Assembly: GCF_019331675.1 (NCBI RefSeq)
Contig: NZ_JAHBBJ010000002.1
Span: 1 to 64,000 of the forward strand
Origin: Bifidobacterium miconisargentati
GTDB taxonomy: Bacteria; Actinomycetota; Actinomycetes; Actinomycetales; Bifidobacteriaceae
Direction of reading: 5' to 3'
DNA: 64,000 bases
Of this stretch, positions 49,895 through 58,428 are shown one piece after another. The translations under genes and the position numbers were made by a program. How positions within the stretch are numbered: the first letter of the stretch is position 1; every line of letters starts with the position of its first letter. Below the pieces are notes generated by a model. That model did no database searches, was not told where the DNA came from, and saw only the letters and a list, made by a program, of their open reading frames with translations.

Positions 49895-51886
49895 ATGACG
49901 CAGTATCATGTTTCGGCTTCGGCCGGTTCCCCGGCGGGCATCGGCAGTGAGGCAGACCCGTTCCTGACCATCGGGCAGGCGGCGGCCATCGCGCGCGCCG
50001 GCGACGAGGTGATCGTGCACGCGGGCACGTACCGGGAGTCCGTGGACCCGCGCTTTGGCGGCGAGAGCGAGACGAACCGCATCGTCTACCGCGCCGCCGA
50101 GGGCGAGCCGCGCCCGGTTATCACCGGTGCCGAACGCATCGACACGTGGGTTCCGGAAAGCGGGGGCGTATGGCGCGCCGAGATCCCGAACTCGTTCTTC
50201 GGCGGTTACAACCCGTACGTCGAGACCGTGTTCGGCGACTGGACCGTCTATCCCGATCCCAAGGTCGAGGTCCGTCACCTGGGTGACGTGTACCTCAACG
50301 GCAAGTCGTTCTACGAGGTCGCGTCGCTGGACAAGGTGCGCGAACCGGAACGCTGGGACACCGGGCGCGACGCGGCCACGGACTCCATTGTGCCGCTGTT
50401 GGACCCGGACGCCACGGTGAACGTGTGGTATTGCGAGACGGATGCCGAAACCACTACGATCTGGGCGAACTTCCATGATGCGGACCCGAACGTGGAGGTC
50501 ACGGAGATCAACGTGCGCGAGACGTGCTTCTACCCGTCTCGCCCGTTCGTCAACTACGTCACCGTGCGCGGGTTCGAGTTGTGCCGCGCGGCCTGCCCGT
50601 ACACGCCGCCGACCGCGGATCAGGTGGGACTGATCGGCCCGCACTGGTCGCGCGGCTGGGTGATCGAGGGCAACGTGATCCATGACGCGAAATGCTCCGC
50701 CATCTCGCTGGGCAAGGAGATCTCCACCGGGGACAACGACTCGACCCGCACGCACCGCAAGTCCGGCTACCAGTACCAGAAGGAGGCCGTGTACAAGGCC
50801 CTGCACGTGGGCTGGAGGAAGGGCGTGGTCGGCGGCCATGTGGTGCGCGGCAACGTGATCTACGACTGCGGCCAGAACGGCGTGGTGGGGCACATGGGTT
50901 GCGCGTTCAGCCTCATCGAGGGCAACCATATCTTCCGGATCGGCACCAAGCGCGAGTTCTTCGGCTGGGAGGTCGCCGCCATCAAGATGCATGCCGCGGT
51001 GGACACCGTGGTGCGCGGCAATCGTGTGCACGATTCGGTGCTGGGCATGTGGCTCGATTGGCAGGCACAGGGCACGGTGGTGGATGCGAACGTGTTCTAC
51101 CGCAACACGCGCGACGTGATGACCGAGGTGACCCACGGGCCCATCACGTTCACGAACAACGTGTTCGCCTCCGAGTTCAGCTTCGATGACTATGCGCAGG
51201 GCGCGGCGTTCGTGAACAACCTGTTCGCCGGTCGCATCCGCCACACCCAGGTGCTCGACCGGTCCACGCCTTACCACTTCCCGCACTCCACCGACCCCGC
51301 CGGCGAGGCCTTCGTCTACGGCGGCGATGACCGGTATCTCAACAACCTCTTCATGGCGGTCGGTGGTGCCGGCGAGGCCGAGCGCATGGCTGACGCCGCC
51401 GGCGGCGAAGGCGTGGCGGATACGGGCACCGCCTGCTTCGAGGATCATCCGCATTCGCTCGCCGACTATGAGCGACGCATCGAGGAGGCCGGACTCGGTG
51501 ATGAGGAGCTGTACCGCAGCATTCCGCAGCCCATGACGCTGGCGTCCAACACGTATCTGAACGGTGCCCGTGCCGCCTCGTGGGAGCCGGACGCCGTGGT
51601 GTGCGGTGAAGCCGGTGCTTTGAGTCTGCGTGAGACCGATGATGAGCTGTGGCTCACGGTCACGCTGCCCGAAGCGGTGCGCGGGGCGACCGGTCCGGTG
51701 GTCTCCACCGCCGACCTCGGCCAGCCGCGCATCGTGGAGGGATACTTCGAACAGCCGGATGGCTCGCCCATCGTGGTGGACCGCGACATCACCGGTGCCG
51801 CCCGTGGCGAGCGTTCCGCCCGTGGACCGCTCGCCGCGTATCCGGCGGATGAGGTGCTCGTCTGGCGAAGCGGTGCGGCCAGCTGA
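49895..51886 (+). CDS. GH120 beta-xylosidase (right-handed parallel beta-helix)
   Basis: 663 aa, no signal peptide. The parallel beta-helix starts with the repeat block DPFLTIGQAAAIARAGDEVI-VHAGTY. The active site shows D388 in GMWLDWQAQG and E411 in MTEVTHGP, 23 residues apart, exactly as the nucleophile D382 and acid/base E405 of the characterised Thermoanaerobacterium GH120 xylosidase. Retaining cleavage of xylose from xylo-oligosaccharides is expected. AAGGAG (49881-49886) precedes the ATG; 58 bp after the acetyltransferase, same operon. Confidence 0.88.
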   Translation: MTQYHVSASAGSPAGIGSEADPFLTIGQAAAIARAGDEVIVHAGTYRESVDPRFGGESETNRIVYRAAEGEPRPVITGAERIDTWVPESGGVWRAEIPNSFFGGYNPYVETVFGDWTVYPDPKVEVRHLGDVYLNGKSFYEVASLDKVREPERWDTGRDAATDSIVPLLDPDATVNVWYCETDAETTTIWANFHDADPNVEVTEINVRETCFYPSRPFVNYVTVRGFELCRAACPYTPPTADQVGLIGPHWSRGWVIEGNVIHDAKCSAISLGKEISTGDNDSTRTHRKSGYQYQKEAVYKALHVGWRKGVVGGHVVRGNVIYDCGQNGVVGHMGCAFSLIEGNHIFRIGTKREFFGWEVAAIKMHAAVDTVVRGNRVHDSVLGMWLDWQAQGTVVDANVFYRNTRDVMTEVTHGPITFTNNVFASEFSFDDYAQGAAFVNNLFAGRIRHTQVLDRSTPYHFPHSTDPAGEAFVYGGDDRYLNNLFMAVGGAGEAERMADAAGGEGVADTGTACFEDHPHSLADYERRIEEAGLGDEELYRSIPQPMTLASNTYLNGARAASWEPDAVVCGEAGALSLRETDDELWLTVTLPEAVRGATGPVVSTADLGQPRIVEGYFEQPDGSPIVVDRDITGAARGERSARGPLAAYPADEVLVWRSGAAS

Positions 51887-51915
51887 TGACCCGCTGCGGA
51901 ACGACGTCGGATGAC

Positions 51916-51957
51916 TTGCGCGTGTAACAAAACGGGTATATGGTTAAATCATTGAAC
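51916..51957 (+). promoter_or_regulatory. Promoter and XylR-type operator of the 64-aa gene
   Basis: TTGCGC (51916-51921), 17 bp, TATGGT (51939-51944), with operator GTTAAATCATTGAAC (51943-51957) fused to the -10. The layout is the same as at 49076 and at xylB. Confidence 0.65.
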
Positions 51958-52010
51958 TAAATAACCGTACCCGTTCTGCGTACCTGCGCAACGTCAATGG
52001 AGATACCGCT

Positions 52011-52205
52011 ATGCACGCACATCGAATGCTGTTGTTCTCGCTGGCCATGCTGGCCGTGGCCTATGCCGTCCTGCTGTTCGTGGATCCCGTGGCCGCCCCG
52101 ATCGGCGCCCTGCTGACCGCCGCCGGACTGGTGCTGGTCTCCACGCGCTACGCCTGGCGCCCCAAATTCCTCGCGCTGTTCGAGACGGGGGAAGCCGCCC
52201 GCTGA
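52011..52205 (+). CDS. Small two-helix membrane protein, unknown, in the xylose regulon
   Basis: 64 aa. Two hydrophobic segments, about residues 6-24 (MLLFSLAMLAVAYAVLLF) and 28-46 (APIGALLTAAGLVLVS), joined by a short DPVAAP turn, with a basic C-terminal part (RYAWRPK). TGGAGA (51996-52001) precedes the ATG. Having its own promoter with a XylR-type operator and its own terminator at 52282 supports it as a real gene despite its size. It may be an accessory subunit of a transporter; no family is recognised. Confidence 0.72.
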   Translation: MHAHRMLLFSLAMLAVAYAVLLFVDPVAAPIGALLTAAGLVLVSTRYAWRPKFLALFETGEAAR

Positions 52206-52281
52206 GTCCCGATTCCCGGATTCCTGGTCAGACTATCCGATAATTCAAAACCGCAACCCTTGCGATGTCCCGTCGCAACCC

Positions 52282-52316
52282 ACGCCGTCCCGCACGTCAG
52301 CGGGGCGGCGTTTTTC
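52282..52316 (+). terminator. Terminator after the 64-aa gene
   Basis: ACGCCGTCCCGC (52282-52293) pairs with GCGGGGCGGCGT (52300-52311), then TTTTC. A strong Rho-independent terminator. Confidence 0.8.
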
Positions 52317-52358
52317 GTTTAGCTTCGTTAAGCCAAGATTGACATGGCCCCCGTTCTC

Positions 52359-52407
52359 GGCTCCCCTTGTCAGGGGAGCTGGCGGCGAAGCCGACTGAGG
52401 GGTAGTC
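52359..52407. repeat. REP-like repeat, copy 10
   Basis: GGCTCCCCT tgtc AGGGGAGCT, GGCGGC gaa GCCGAC, TGAGGGGTAG. Near-identical to copy 3 at 7241-7289. Confidence 0.75.
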
Positions 52408-52697
52408 CAATGGAATTCATGTCAATGTTGATTTAACGTCACCTTTCGTTTTGTTGCGGATGATGTGCGATTTTGAACGTAATTCGTGTGTATTTTGGTG
52501 TGTTTTGATCGGCCCCGCCGTGTTCGCGGGGTGGAAGGATTTCGGCGTGTCGCGTTTTTCTCAACGTTGAGATAGCGTGACCCATAGTTTGATGAAGTGT
52601 TGAAAAACTGTCATTGTTACCGCTCACATTTAGTTAGCTGAGTGAATCAAACACCCGAAAAACGGCCTTATTCCAGCCAAACTTAACGATTGGTAAT

Positions 52698-52726
52698 TGT
52701 TAAACCAAAAAACTATGTGGTATATT
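52698..52726 (+). promoter_or_regulatory. xylFGH promoter with XylR-type site
   Basis: TTGTTA (52698-52703), 17 bp, TATATT (52721-52726) preceded by TGTGG. A partial operator, GTTAAACCAAAAAAC (52699-52713), covers the -35; a mirror TTTTTAAC follows at 52725-52732. Confidence 0.5.
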
Positions 52727-52803
52727 TTTAACAGGTTCGGCAATGGTTGCCAGACCGCAAGGAAGAGGAAACAAAGTTCCTATCAATGACGAAAGGAATC
52801 CCC

Positions 52804-53919
52804 ATGAACAAGTGGACCAAGGCTCTCGGCGTCATCGCTGCGACTGCTATGCTCGTCCCGCTGGCCGCCTGCGGCGGCGGAACCCGCGGCACCACCACCG
52901 CCGGTGGCGACAGCAGCAGCTCCGGCGACGTCAAGGTCGGCATCTCCATGCCCGAGCAGATGCTCGAGCGCTGGAAGATCGATGGCGAGAACCTGAAGAA
53001 GCAGCTTGAGGGCTACGGCTACGACGTCACCCTGCAGTACGCGGACGGCAAGACCGATCTGCAGACCTCCCAGATTCAGAACATGGCCAACAACGGCATG
53101 AACTACGTGGTCATCGCCTCCATCGACGGCACCGCCACCGGTGCTGCCGCCGAGCAGGTCGCGGCCAACGGCGGCAAGGTCATCGCCTACGACCGCCTCA
53201 TCATGAACACCGATGCCGTCGACTACTACGCCACCTTCTCCCTGGAGGACGTCGGCCGTATGCAGGGCGAGTACATCGAGCAGAAGCTCGGCCTGAAGGA
53301 CGGCCAGAAGGGCCCGTTCAACGTCGAGCTCATGGCCGGCTCCCCGACCGATAACAACGCGGGCTACTACTTCAAGGGCGCCTGGGACGTGCTCGGACCG
53401 TACTTCAAGTCCGGCGTGCTGCAGTCCAAGTCCGGCAAGGTCCCGTCCTCCGCCGACGACTGGCAGTCCATCGGCATCGATAACTGGGACCGCCAGAAGG
53501 CCCAGAACGAGATGGAGAACCGCATCAACTCCTTCTACAACGACGGCACCAAGCTTGACGCCGTGCTCGCCCAGAACGACGCCGAGGCAACCGGTACCTA
53601 CAACACCGTCGAGGCCGCCGGCTGGGATTACTACCCGATCATCACCGGACAGGACGCCGAGAAGGCCAACGTCCAGGCCATCGTCCAGGGCAAGCAGTCC
53701 ATGACCGTCTACAAGGACACCCGCGAGCTGGCCAAGGCCACCGCCGAGATGATCAAGGCCCTGGTCGACGGCAAGGAGCCGACCGCCCCGGACACCTTCA
53801 ACAACGGCACCAAGGACGTCCCGTCCCAGCTGCTGACCCCGGTCACCGTGGACAAGGACAACCTCAAGGAAGTCCTCGTTGACGGCGGCTACATCTCCGC
53901 CGCCGATGCCGGCCTGTGA
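52804..53919 (+). CDS. xylF: D-xylose-type ABC importer, periplasmic-binding lipoprotein
   Basis: 371 aa. Lipoprotein signal MNKWTKALGVIAATAMLVPL with cysteine C23; the mature part is a CUT2 (ribose/xylose) binding fold (VKVGISMPEQMLERWKIDGE, NYVVIASIDGT, VIAYDRLIMNTDAVDYYATF). The sugar is inferred to be xylose from xylA/xylB/xylR and the operator; other monosaccharides are possible because related CUT2 systems in bifidobacteria take fructose or ribose. GAAAGGAA (52791-52798) sets ATG 52804; the longer frame from 52747 is rejected. A stem-loop near 54007-54043 separates it from xylG. Confidence 0.88.
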   Translation: MNKWTKALGVIAATAMLVPLAACGGGTRGTTTAGGDSSSSGDVKVGISMPEQMLERWKIDGENLKKQLEGYGYDVTLQYADGKTDLQTSQIQNMANNGMNYVVIASIDGTATGAAAEQVAANGGKVIAYDRLIMNTDAVDYYATFSLEDVGRMQGEYIEQKLGLKDGQKGPFNVELMAGSPTDNNAGYYFKGAWDVLGPYFKSGVLQSKSGKVPSSADDWQSIGIDNWDRQKAQNEMENRINSFYNDGTKLDAVLAQNDAEATGTYNTVEAAGWDYYPIITGQDAEKANVQAIVQGKQSMTVYKDTRELAKATAEMIKALVDGKEPTAPDTFNNGTKDVPSQLLTPVTVDKDNLKEVLVDGGYISAADAGL

Positions 53920-54006
53920 TCGGAATCGGAAGTCGATCACCAAGCCATAAGGCATAAGGAAAAGCACAGTACGCGGGCTTCGGCCCGCCGCTAGCTCACA
54001 GAACAG

Positions 54007-54043
54007 GAGGCGCCGCACTGCATCGTTGCGGTACGGCGCCTCC
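54007..54043 (+). other. Stem-loop between xylF and xylG
   Basis: GGAGGCGCCG (54007-54016) pairs with CGGCGCCTCC (54034-54043); a small GCGGGC/GCCCGC hairpin precedes it at 53973. It may raise stability of the xylF message relative to xylGH. Confidence 0.5.
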
Positions 54044-54080
54044 ACCATGCACAGGGACATTACTATCGGAGGAGGTAACT

Positions 54081-55652
54081 GTGGCTACAAACGGTGACGT
54101 GATTCTCGAAATGCGTCATATCGTAAAGCGCTTCGGCCCGGTCACCGCATTGAACGACGTGAATATCACGGTCAAGAGGGGCCAGATATTCTCGATCTGC
54201 GGTGAGAACGGCGCCGGCAAGTCGACCCTGATGAACGTGCTGTCGGGCGTGTACCCGTACGGCACCTACGAGGGCGACATCGTATACAACGGCGAGACCT
54301 GCAAGTTCAAGACGATCCGCGATTCCGAGGAAAAGGGCATCGTGATCATCCACCAGGAGCTTGCACTGGTGCCGTACATGTCCATCCAGGAGAACATCTT
54401 CCTGGGCAACCAGAAGAAGAAGGGCATCGCGATCGATGCCGACCAGCAGCGCAAGATCGCGTACGACGTGATGAAGAAGGTCGGTCTGGACGAGAATCCG
54501 GACACCCTGATCTCCAACATCGGCGTCGGCAAGCAGCAGCTGGTCGAGATCGCCAAGGCCCTCACCAAGAACGTGAAGCTCCTCATCCTGGACGAGCCGA
54601 CCGCCGCCCTGAACGACGAGGATTCCAAGAACCTGCTCGACCTGATCGACGGCCTGCGCCGTGACCAGGGTATCACGGCCATCATCATCTCCCACAAGCT
54701 CAACGAGATCGCCTACTCCGCCGACGCGGTGCAGGTCATTCGAGACGGCCACACCATCAGCCACATCGACATCGACGCCGAGCACCCGCTGGACCAGGAC
54801 GTGCTGATCCGCGACATGGTGGGCCGCCCGCTCACCAACCGCTACCCGGTGCACGAGAGCCACATCGGCAAGGAGATGTTCCGCGTCGAGGACTGGAAGA
54901 TGCATCACCCGCTCGACGAGAACCGCCTGGTCGCCAAGGACGTGAGCTTCAACGTGCGCGCCGGCGAGATCGTGGGCATGGCCGGCCTGATCGGCGCGGG
55001 CCGCACCGAGACCGCCATGAGCGTGTTCGGCCGCCAGTACGGCACCAACGCCTCCGGCAAGATCTTCGTGGAAGGCAAGGAAGTCAAGTTCCCGACCGTG
55101 CGCTCCGCCATCGACCACGGCGTGGCCTACGCCACCGAGGATCGCAAGGTCTACGGCCTGAACCTCATGAAGACCATTCGCGAGAACACCTCCCTGGCCA
55201 GCCTCAAGGAACTGTCCAACAAGCTGGGCGTGGTGGACGAGACCCGCGAGAAGCAGACGGCCGAGAAATACCGCAAGGAGTTCCGCACCAAGGCCCCGAC
55301 CATCGAAATGCCGGCCGGCAACCTGTCCGGCGGCAACCAGCAGAAGGTCGTGCTCGCCAAGTGGATGGCCACCGACCCGAAGGTCCTGATCCTGGATGAG
55401 CCGACCCGAGGCATCGATGTGGGTGCCAAGTACGACATCTACGAGATCATCGACCAGCTGGCCGACTCCGGTTCCGCGGTGATCGTGATCAGCTCCGAAC
55501 TGCCCGAACTGCTCGGCATCTGCGACCGCATCTACACGATGAGCGCGGGCCAGATCACCGGTGTGTTCAACGCCAAGACCACCAACCAGGAGGAGCTCAT
55601 GAAGTACATGACCTCCCCGACGGCCCTGCCCAAGGACCAGGTCTTCGCCTGA
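54081..55652 (+). CDS. xylG: Xylose ABC importer, ATP-binding protein (two ATPase cassettes)
   Basis: 523 aa, the tandem-ABC form of CUT2 importers. The first cassette has Walker A GENGAGKST and Walker B LLILDEPTAAL; the second has signature LSGGNQQKVVLAKW and LILDEPTRGIDVG, while its Walker A is degenerate (GLIGAGRTE), as is typical of this family. GTG 54081 follows GGAGGAGGT by 3-4 nt. It powers import by XylF/XylH. Confidence 0.93.
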   Translation: MATNGDVILEMRHIVKRFGPVTALNDVNITVKRGQIFSICGENGAGKSTLMNVLSGVYPYGTYEGDIVYNGETCKFKTIRDSEEKGIVIIHQELALVPYMSIQENIFLGNQKKKGIAIDADQQRKIAYDVMKKVGLDENPDTLISNIGVGKQQLVEIAKALTKNVKLLILDEPTAALNDEDSKNLLDLIDGLRRDQGITAIIISHKLNEIAYSADAVQVIRDGHTISHIDIDAEHPLDQDVLIRDMVGRPLTNRYPVHESHIGKEMFRVEDWKMHHPLDENRLVAKDVSFNVRAGEIVGMAGLIGAGRTETAMSVFGRQYGTNASGKIFVEGKEVKFPTVRSAIDHGVAYATEDRKVYGLNLMKTIRENTSLASLKELSNKLGVVDETREKQTAEKYRKEFRTKAPTIEMPAGNLSGGNQQKVVLAKWMATDPKVLILDEPTRGIDVGAKYDIYEIIDQLADSGSAVIVISSELPELLGICDRIYTMSAGQITGVFNAKTTNQEELMKYMTSPTALPKDQVFA

Positions 55653-55724
55653 CGCCGCCAGCCGGCCCGATCGACGCGCCGGCATCGTGATAAAGCAAAG
55701 AAGCTTCGAAAGGATAATCCCCAA

Positions 55725-56936
55725 ATGTCTACCGCAACCGTTTCCCCCGCCGCGAAGAAGGGTGAGGAGCAGAGCCTCAAGTCCCTGCTGCTGGGCAACA
55801 TGCGCTCCTACGGCATCTACCTGGCCCTCGTGCTGGTCATCATCGTCTTCCAGATCCTGACCGCGGGCCGCCTCCTGAATCCGAACAACGTGGTGGCCCT
55901 GTTCCAGCAGAACGCCTACGTGCTCATCGCCGCCATCGGTATGTTGATGATCATCATCGCCACCCACATCGATCTGTCCGTGGGCTCCGTGGTCGCCTTC
56001 ATCGGCGGCGTCGGCGCACTGGCCATGAAGCACGGCGTGCCGTGGTGGGCTGCGATCCTGCTGATGATCGCCATCGGTCTGGTCATCGGCGCATGGCATG
56101 GCTTCTGGGTCGCCTACGTCGGCGTCCCCGGCTTCGTGACCACTCTGGGCGGCATGCTCATCTTCCGTGGCCTCGCCACCGTCGTGGCCGGCGAGTCCAT
56201 CCCGGTCTCCAACGCCGCCTTCCGCGCCATCTCCAAGGACTACGTGCCGACCATCTTCGTGGGACCGTACGCGCTGACCGCGCTGATCGTGGGCATCGCC
56301 GCCATCGTGCTCGTGGTCTGGAGCCAGCTGTCCAAGCGTGCCAAGGCCGTCAAGAACGGTCTGCCGGCCCAGCCGATGAGCTTCGTGGTCCTCAAGTGCG
56401 TGGTCGCCGCCCTCGCCATCGGCTACGTCACCTACCTGCTGGCCATGTCCGGCAACGCCACCCAGGGCGGCATCCCGATCGTCCTCGTGATCATCGGCGT
56501 GCTGGTGTGCGTGTACTACTTCGTGCTCAACCGCATGGTCTTCGGCCGTAACGTCTACGCCGTCGGCGGCAACCGCAAGGCCGCCATCCTCTCCGGCATC
56601 GACACCAAGAAGGTCGACTTCGAGATCTTCCTGAACATGGGCTTCCTGGTCTCCATCGCCTCCATCATCACCCTCTCCCGCCTGGCCTCCGCTTCCGCCC
56701 AGACCGGTATGGAGTTCGAGATGGACGCCATCGCCGCCTGCTTCATCGGTGGCACGGCCGTCACCGGTGGTATCGGCACCATCCCCGGCGCCATGGTCGG
56801 CGCTCTGATCATGGGCGTCCTGAACCAGGGCCTGTCCATCATGGGTGTGGACGCCGCCTGGGTCAAGACCATCAAGGGCCTCGTGGTCATCGCCGCCGTG
56901 GCCTACGACCTGCTCTCCAAGAAGAAGAAGGGCTGA
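55725..56936 (+). CDS. xylH: Xylose ABC importer permease
   Basis: 403 aa, about ten membrane helices, CUT2 permease (GguB/XylH type). Typical are ATHIDLSVGSVVAF in the first third, GVPGFVTTLGGMLIFRGLA, GGNRKAAILSGIDTKKV, and GGTAVTGGIGTIPGAMVGAL near the end. Last gene of xylFGH; GAAAGGA upstream (55708-55714). Two terminator-like hairpins follow. Confidence 0.93.
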   Translation: MSTATVSPAAKKGEEQSLKSLLLGNMRSYGIYLALVLVIIVFQILTAGRLLNPNNVVALFQQNAYVLIAAIGMLMIIIATHIDLSVGSVVAFIGGVGALAMKHGVPWWAAILLMIAIGLVIGAWHGFWVAYVGVPGFVTTLGGMLIFRGLATVVAGESIPVSNAAFRAISKDYVPTIFVGPYALTALIVGIAAIVLVVWSQLSKRAKAVKNGLPAQPMSFVVLKCVVAALAIGYVTYLLAMSGNATQGGIPIVLVIIGVLVCVYYFVLNRMVFGRNVYAVGGNRKAAILSGIDTKKVDFEIFLNMGFLVSIASIITLSRLASASAQTGMEFEMDAIAACFIGGTAVTGGIGTIPGAMVGALIMGVLNQGLSIMGVDAAWVKTIKGLVVIAAVAYDLLSKKKKG

Positions 56937-56947
56937 TCCCGCAATCC

Positions 56948-56987
56948 GTGGGGTCCGGGCCGCATCTTCCAACGGATCGGACCCCAC
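56948..56987 (+). terminator. Hairpin after xylH
   Basis: GTGGGGTCCG (56948-56957) pairs with CGGACCCCAC (56978-56987). No U-tract. Confidence 0.5.
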
Positions 56988-57020
56988 AAGGATAGGAACG
57001 TAGTTCCCATTCCTCCTCCG

Positions 57021-57051
57021 AAAGGGACGTCGCTCAGGCGGCGTCCCTTTT
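57021..57051 (+). terminator. Terminator of xylFGH
   Basis: AAAGGGACGTCGC tcag GCGGCGTCCCTTTT: stem of 12 bp with a G-T, short T-run. Confidence 0.7.
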
Positions 57052-57074
57052 CCGTGTTGCTGCGCCGGATGCCC

Positions 57075-57127
57075 AACCGGCGCTATGTATGCGGCTCGAC
57101 CATCATGCCGCATACATAACGCCGGTT
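57075..57127. repeat. Hairpin repeat GGCGCTATGTATGCGG, copy 1
   Basis: AACCGGCGCTATGTATGCGG (57075-57094) mirrors 57108-57127. The only internal mismatch is the C of GGCGCTATG facing A. Tandem with copy 2. Confidence 0.65.
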
Positions 57128-57136
57128 AGGACATCG

Positions 57137-57191
57137 AAAACGGCGCTATGTATGCGTGGCCTTCGTTGGGCCGCATACATAACGCCGTTTT
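57137..57191. repeat. Hairpin repeat GGCGCTATGTATGCG, copy 2
   Basis: AAAACGGCGCTATGTATGCG (57137-57156) mirrors 57172-57191. It keeps the same single C-A mismatch as copy 1 while flanks change from AACC/GGTT to AAAA/TTTT. It ends 33 bp after the stop side of the minus-strand gene at 57224. Confidence 0.65.
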
Positions 57192-57223
57192 GATGGTTTT
57201 GATGATGTGAGGGGAGTTGAAGG

Positions 57224-57568
57224 CTACTTCTTCTTCGCCTTCTTGACGCGCTTGGCCTTGCCGGCGGGCTTCTTGGGCTCGAGGAACGGCCACTTGGCCA
57301 GCGCCCACTGGTGGAACGGCGGAATCTTGCCGACCGCGAAGCCGACCGCCAGTCCGGCCACGATGGCCCACGTCTCCAAATCGCGTTCTGCGATGAGCAG
57401 GCCGATGAACACCAGCGCGATGACGAAGCACATCATCTGCGATGCGCGAGACTGCTTGGTGGTCACCTGGTCGGCCTTCATCGGAATGAGGCCCAGGAAC
57501 GTGCCGCAGGGTATGCAGACGATGCCCAGCGCCGCGCTGATGGCGATGTCCAAAGTGGTTGAATCCAT
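57224..57568 (-). CDS. Small membrane protein with lysine-rich C-terminal tail, unknown
   Basis: 114 aa. Hydrophobic segments at about 7-30 (IAISAALGIVCIPCGTFLGL), 46-60 (MCFVIALVFIGLLIAE) and 66-82 (TWAIVAGLAVGFAVG), followed by a tail ending KAKRVKKAKKK. The start at ATG 57568 is set by AAGGAGC on the minus strand; the longer frame is not supported. It follows another small membrane protein with a strongly acidic tail on the same strand. No family recognised. Confidence 0.7.
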   Translation of the reverse strand: MDSTTLDIAISAALGIVCIPCGTFLGLIPMKADQVTTKQSRASQMMCFVIALVFIGLLIAERDLETWAIVAGLAVGFAVGKIPPFHQWALAKWPFLEPKKPAGKAKRVKKAKKK

Positions 57569-57759
57569 GATGCTCCTTCGATGACGCATATCCGCATGCC
57601 GTGCCGCTCCGATCGTGCTGTTGGCCGTCGGTTGTTGGCTGTTTGCCCAGCCGGCGGCGAATCGCGATGAAGTGGGGACGATACGGTCTGTGAACAATAG
57701 TAAAGCGGCAACCGCCAGAGCAGGCCGTCGCCGCTTGAAAAGCCTTTGATATGTCGTGA

Positions 57760-58152
57760 TTACTGATGGACCGTCGACGAAGCCGACGGCGGGGAAGTCA
57801 GTTGTTCTTCGAATTGGATTCCGTCTTGGTGTCGGCGACTTCCGTGGTTTTCGTCGGTGTCGTCGGTGTCGTCGGCAGCGGGCGCTTCGTCGTCCTGCCC
57901 GTCGTCCTCGGTGTCCTCGGCATCGCCGTCGCCCGGCTCCTCATCGTCGTGCTTTCCGGGCTGTCGCCACCACAGGATCAGCGCATTGGCCGCGCAGTAG
58001 ACGGCCGCGATACCGATGCACACCAGGAAGATGATGTTCGACGTGCTGATCATCGTGCCATCGGCCATCGATTCCTGGACGGACTGCCAGATCCAGACCA
58101 CACAGGCCAAAGCGGTCAGGGCGTACAGCATCATACGTGAGCGATCATTCAT
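57760..58152 (-). CDS. Small membrane protein with acidic C-terminal tail, unknown
   Basis: 130 aa. Two hydrophobic segments at about 7-25 (MMLYALTALACVVWIW) and 38-60 (SNIIFLVCIGIAAVYCAANALI), then from residue 67 a tail of mostly Asp/Glu (DDEEPGDGDAEDTEDD and so on). TTGGAGA lies before ATG 58152 on the minus strand; the frame upstream of it is Arg/Pro-rich shadow. It lies between xylB (upstream on the same strand) and the basic-tailed protein. Confidence 0.65.
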   Translation of the reverse strand: MNDRSRMMLYALTALACVVWIWQSVQESMADGTMISTSNIIFLVCIGIAAVYCAANALILWWRQPGKHDDEEPGDGDAEDTEDDGQDDEAPAADDTDDTDENHGSRRHQDGIQFEEQLTSPPSASSTVHQ

Positions 58153-58428
58153 AAGCGTTCTCCAAAATAGTGCAAACCATTCGATTATAACGGGGTTGCC
58201 ATGGCGGGCCGTTGCCTTACGCGACGGCGATGGGCAGGCCGGCGCGGTGCCTGGCGGTCGCCGGCATGACCGCTGCCGTCGCCGCATCTCAACGTTGCGA
58301 TTTCTTGGCGACAGGAAGGCCGCCGGCCAAGCCGGACATCGTCGCATATCCATGCGTGCGTGCCGGCCCGACTGGCGGCCTGATGCGTGTTTATCGGCCG
58401 GTGCCTATCGGCGTGCGCCTGACGCGGC

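Larger units (their letters stand above)
52206..52803. other. 598-bp region between the 64-aa gene and xylF
   Basis: Terminator at 52282-52316, REP-like copy 10 at 52359-52407, an AT-rich tract 52430-52690 with a CCCCGC/GCGGGG stem near 52515 and CTCAACGTTGAG near 52560, then the xylF promoter. A 62-codon minus-strand reading frame (52439-52627) lacks support. Confidence 0.55.

Noticed and set aside
52439..52627. 62-codon minus-strand frame in the AT-rich gap before xylF
   Set aside because: No ribosome site, no hydrophobic or other recognisable pattern, and a GC-rich hairpin runs through it.
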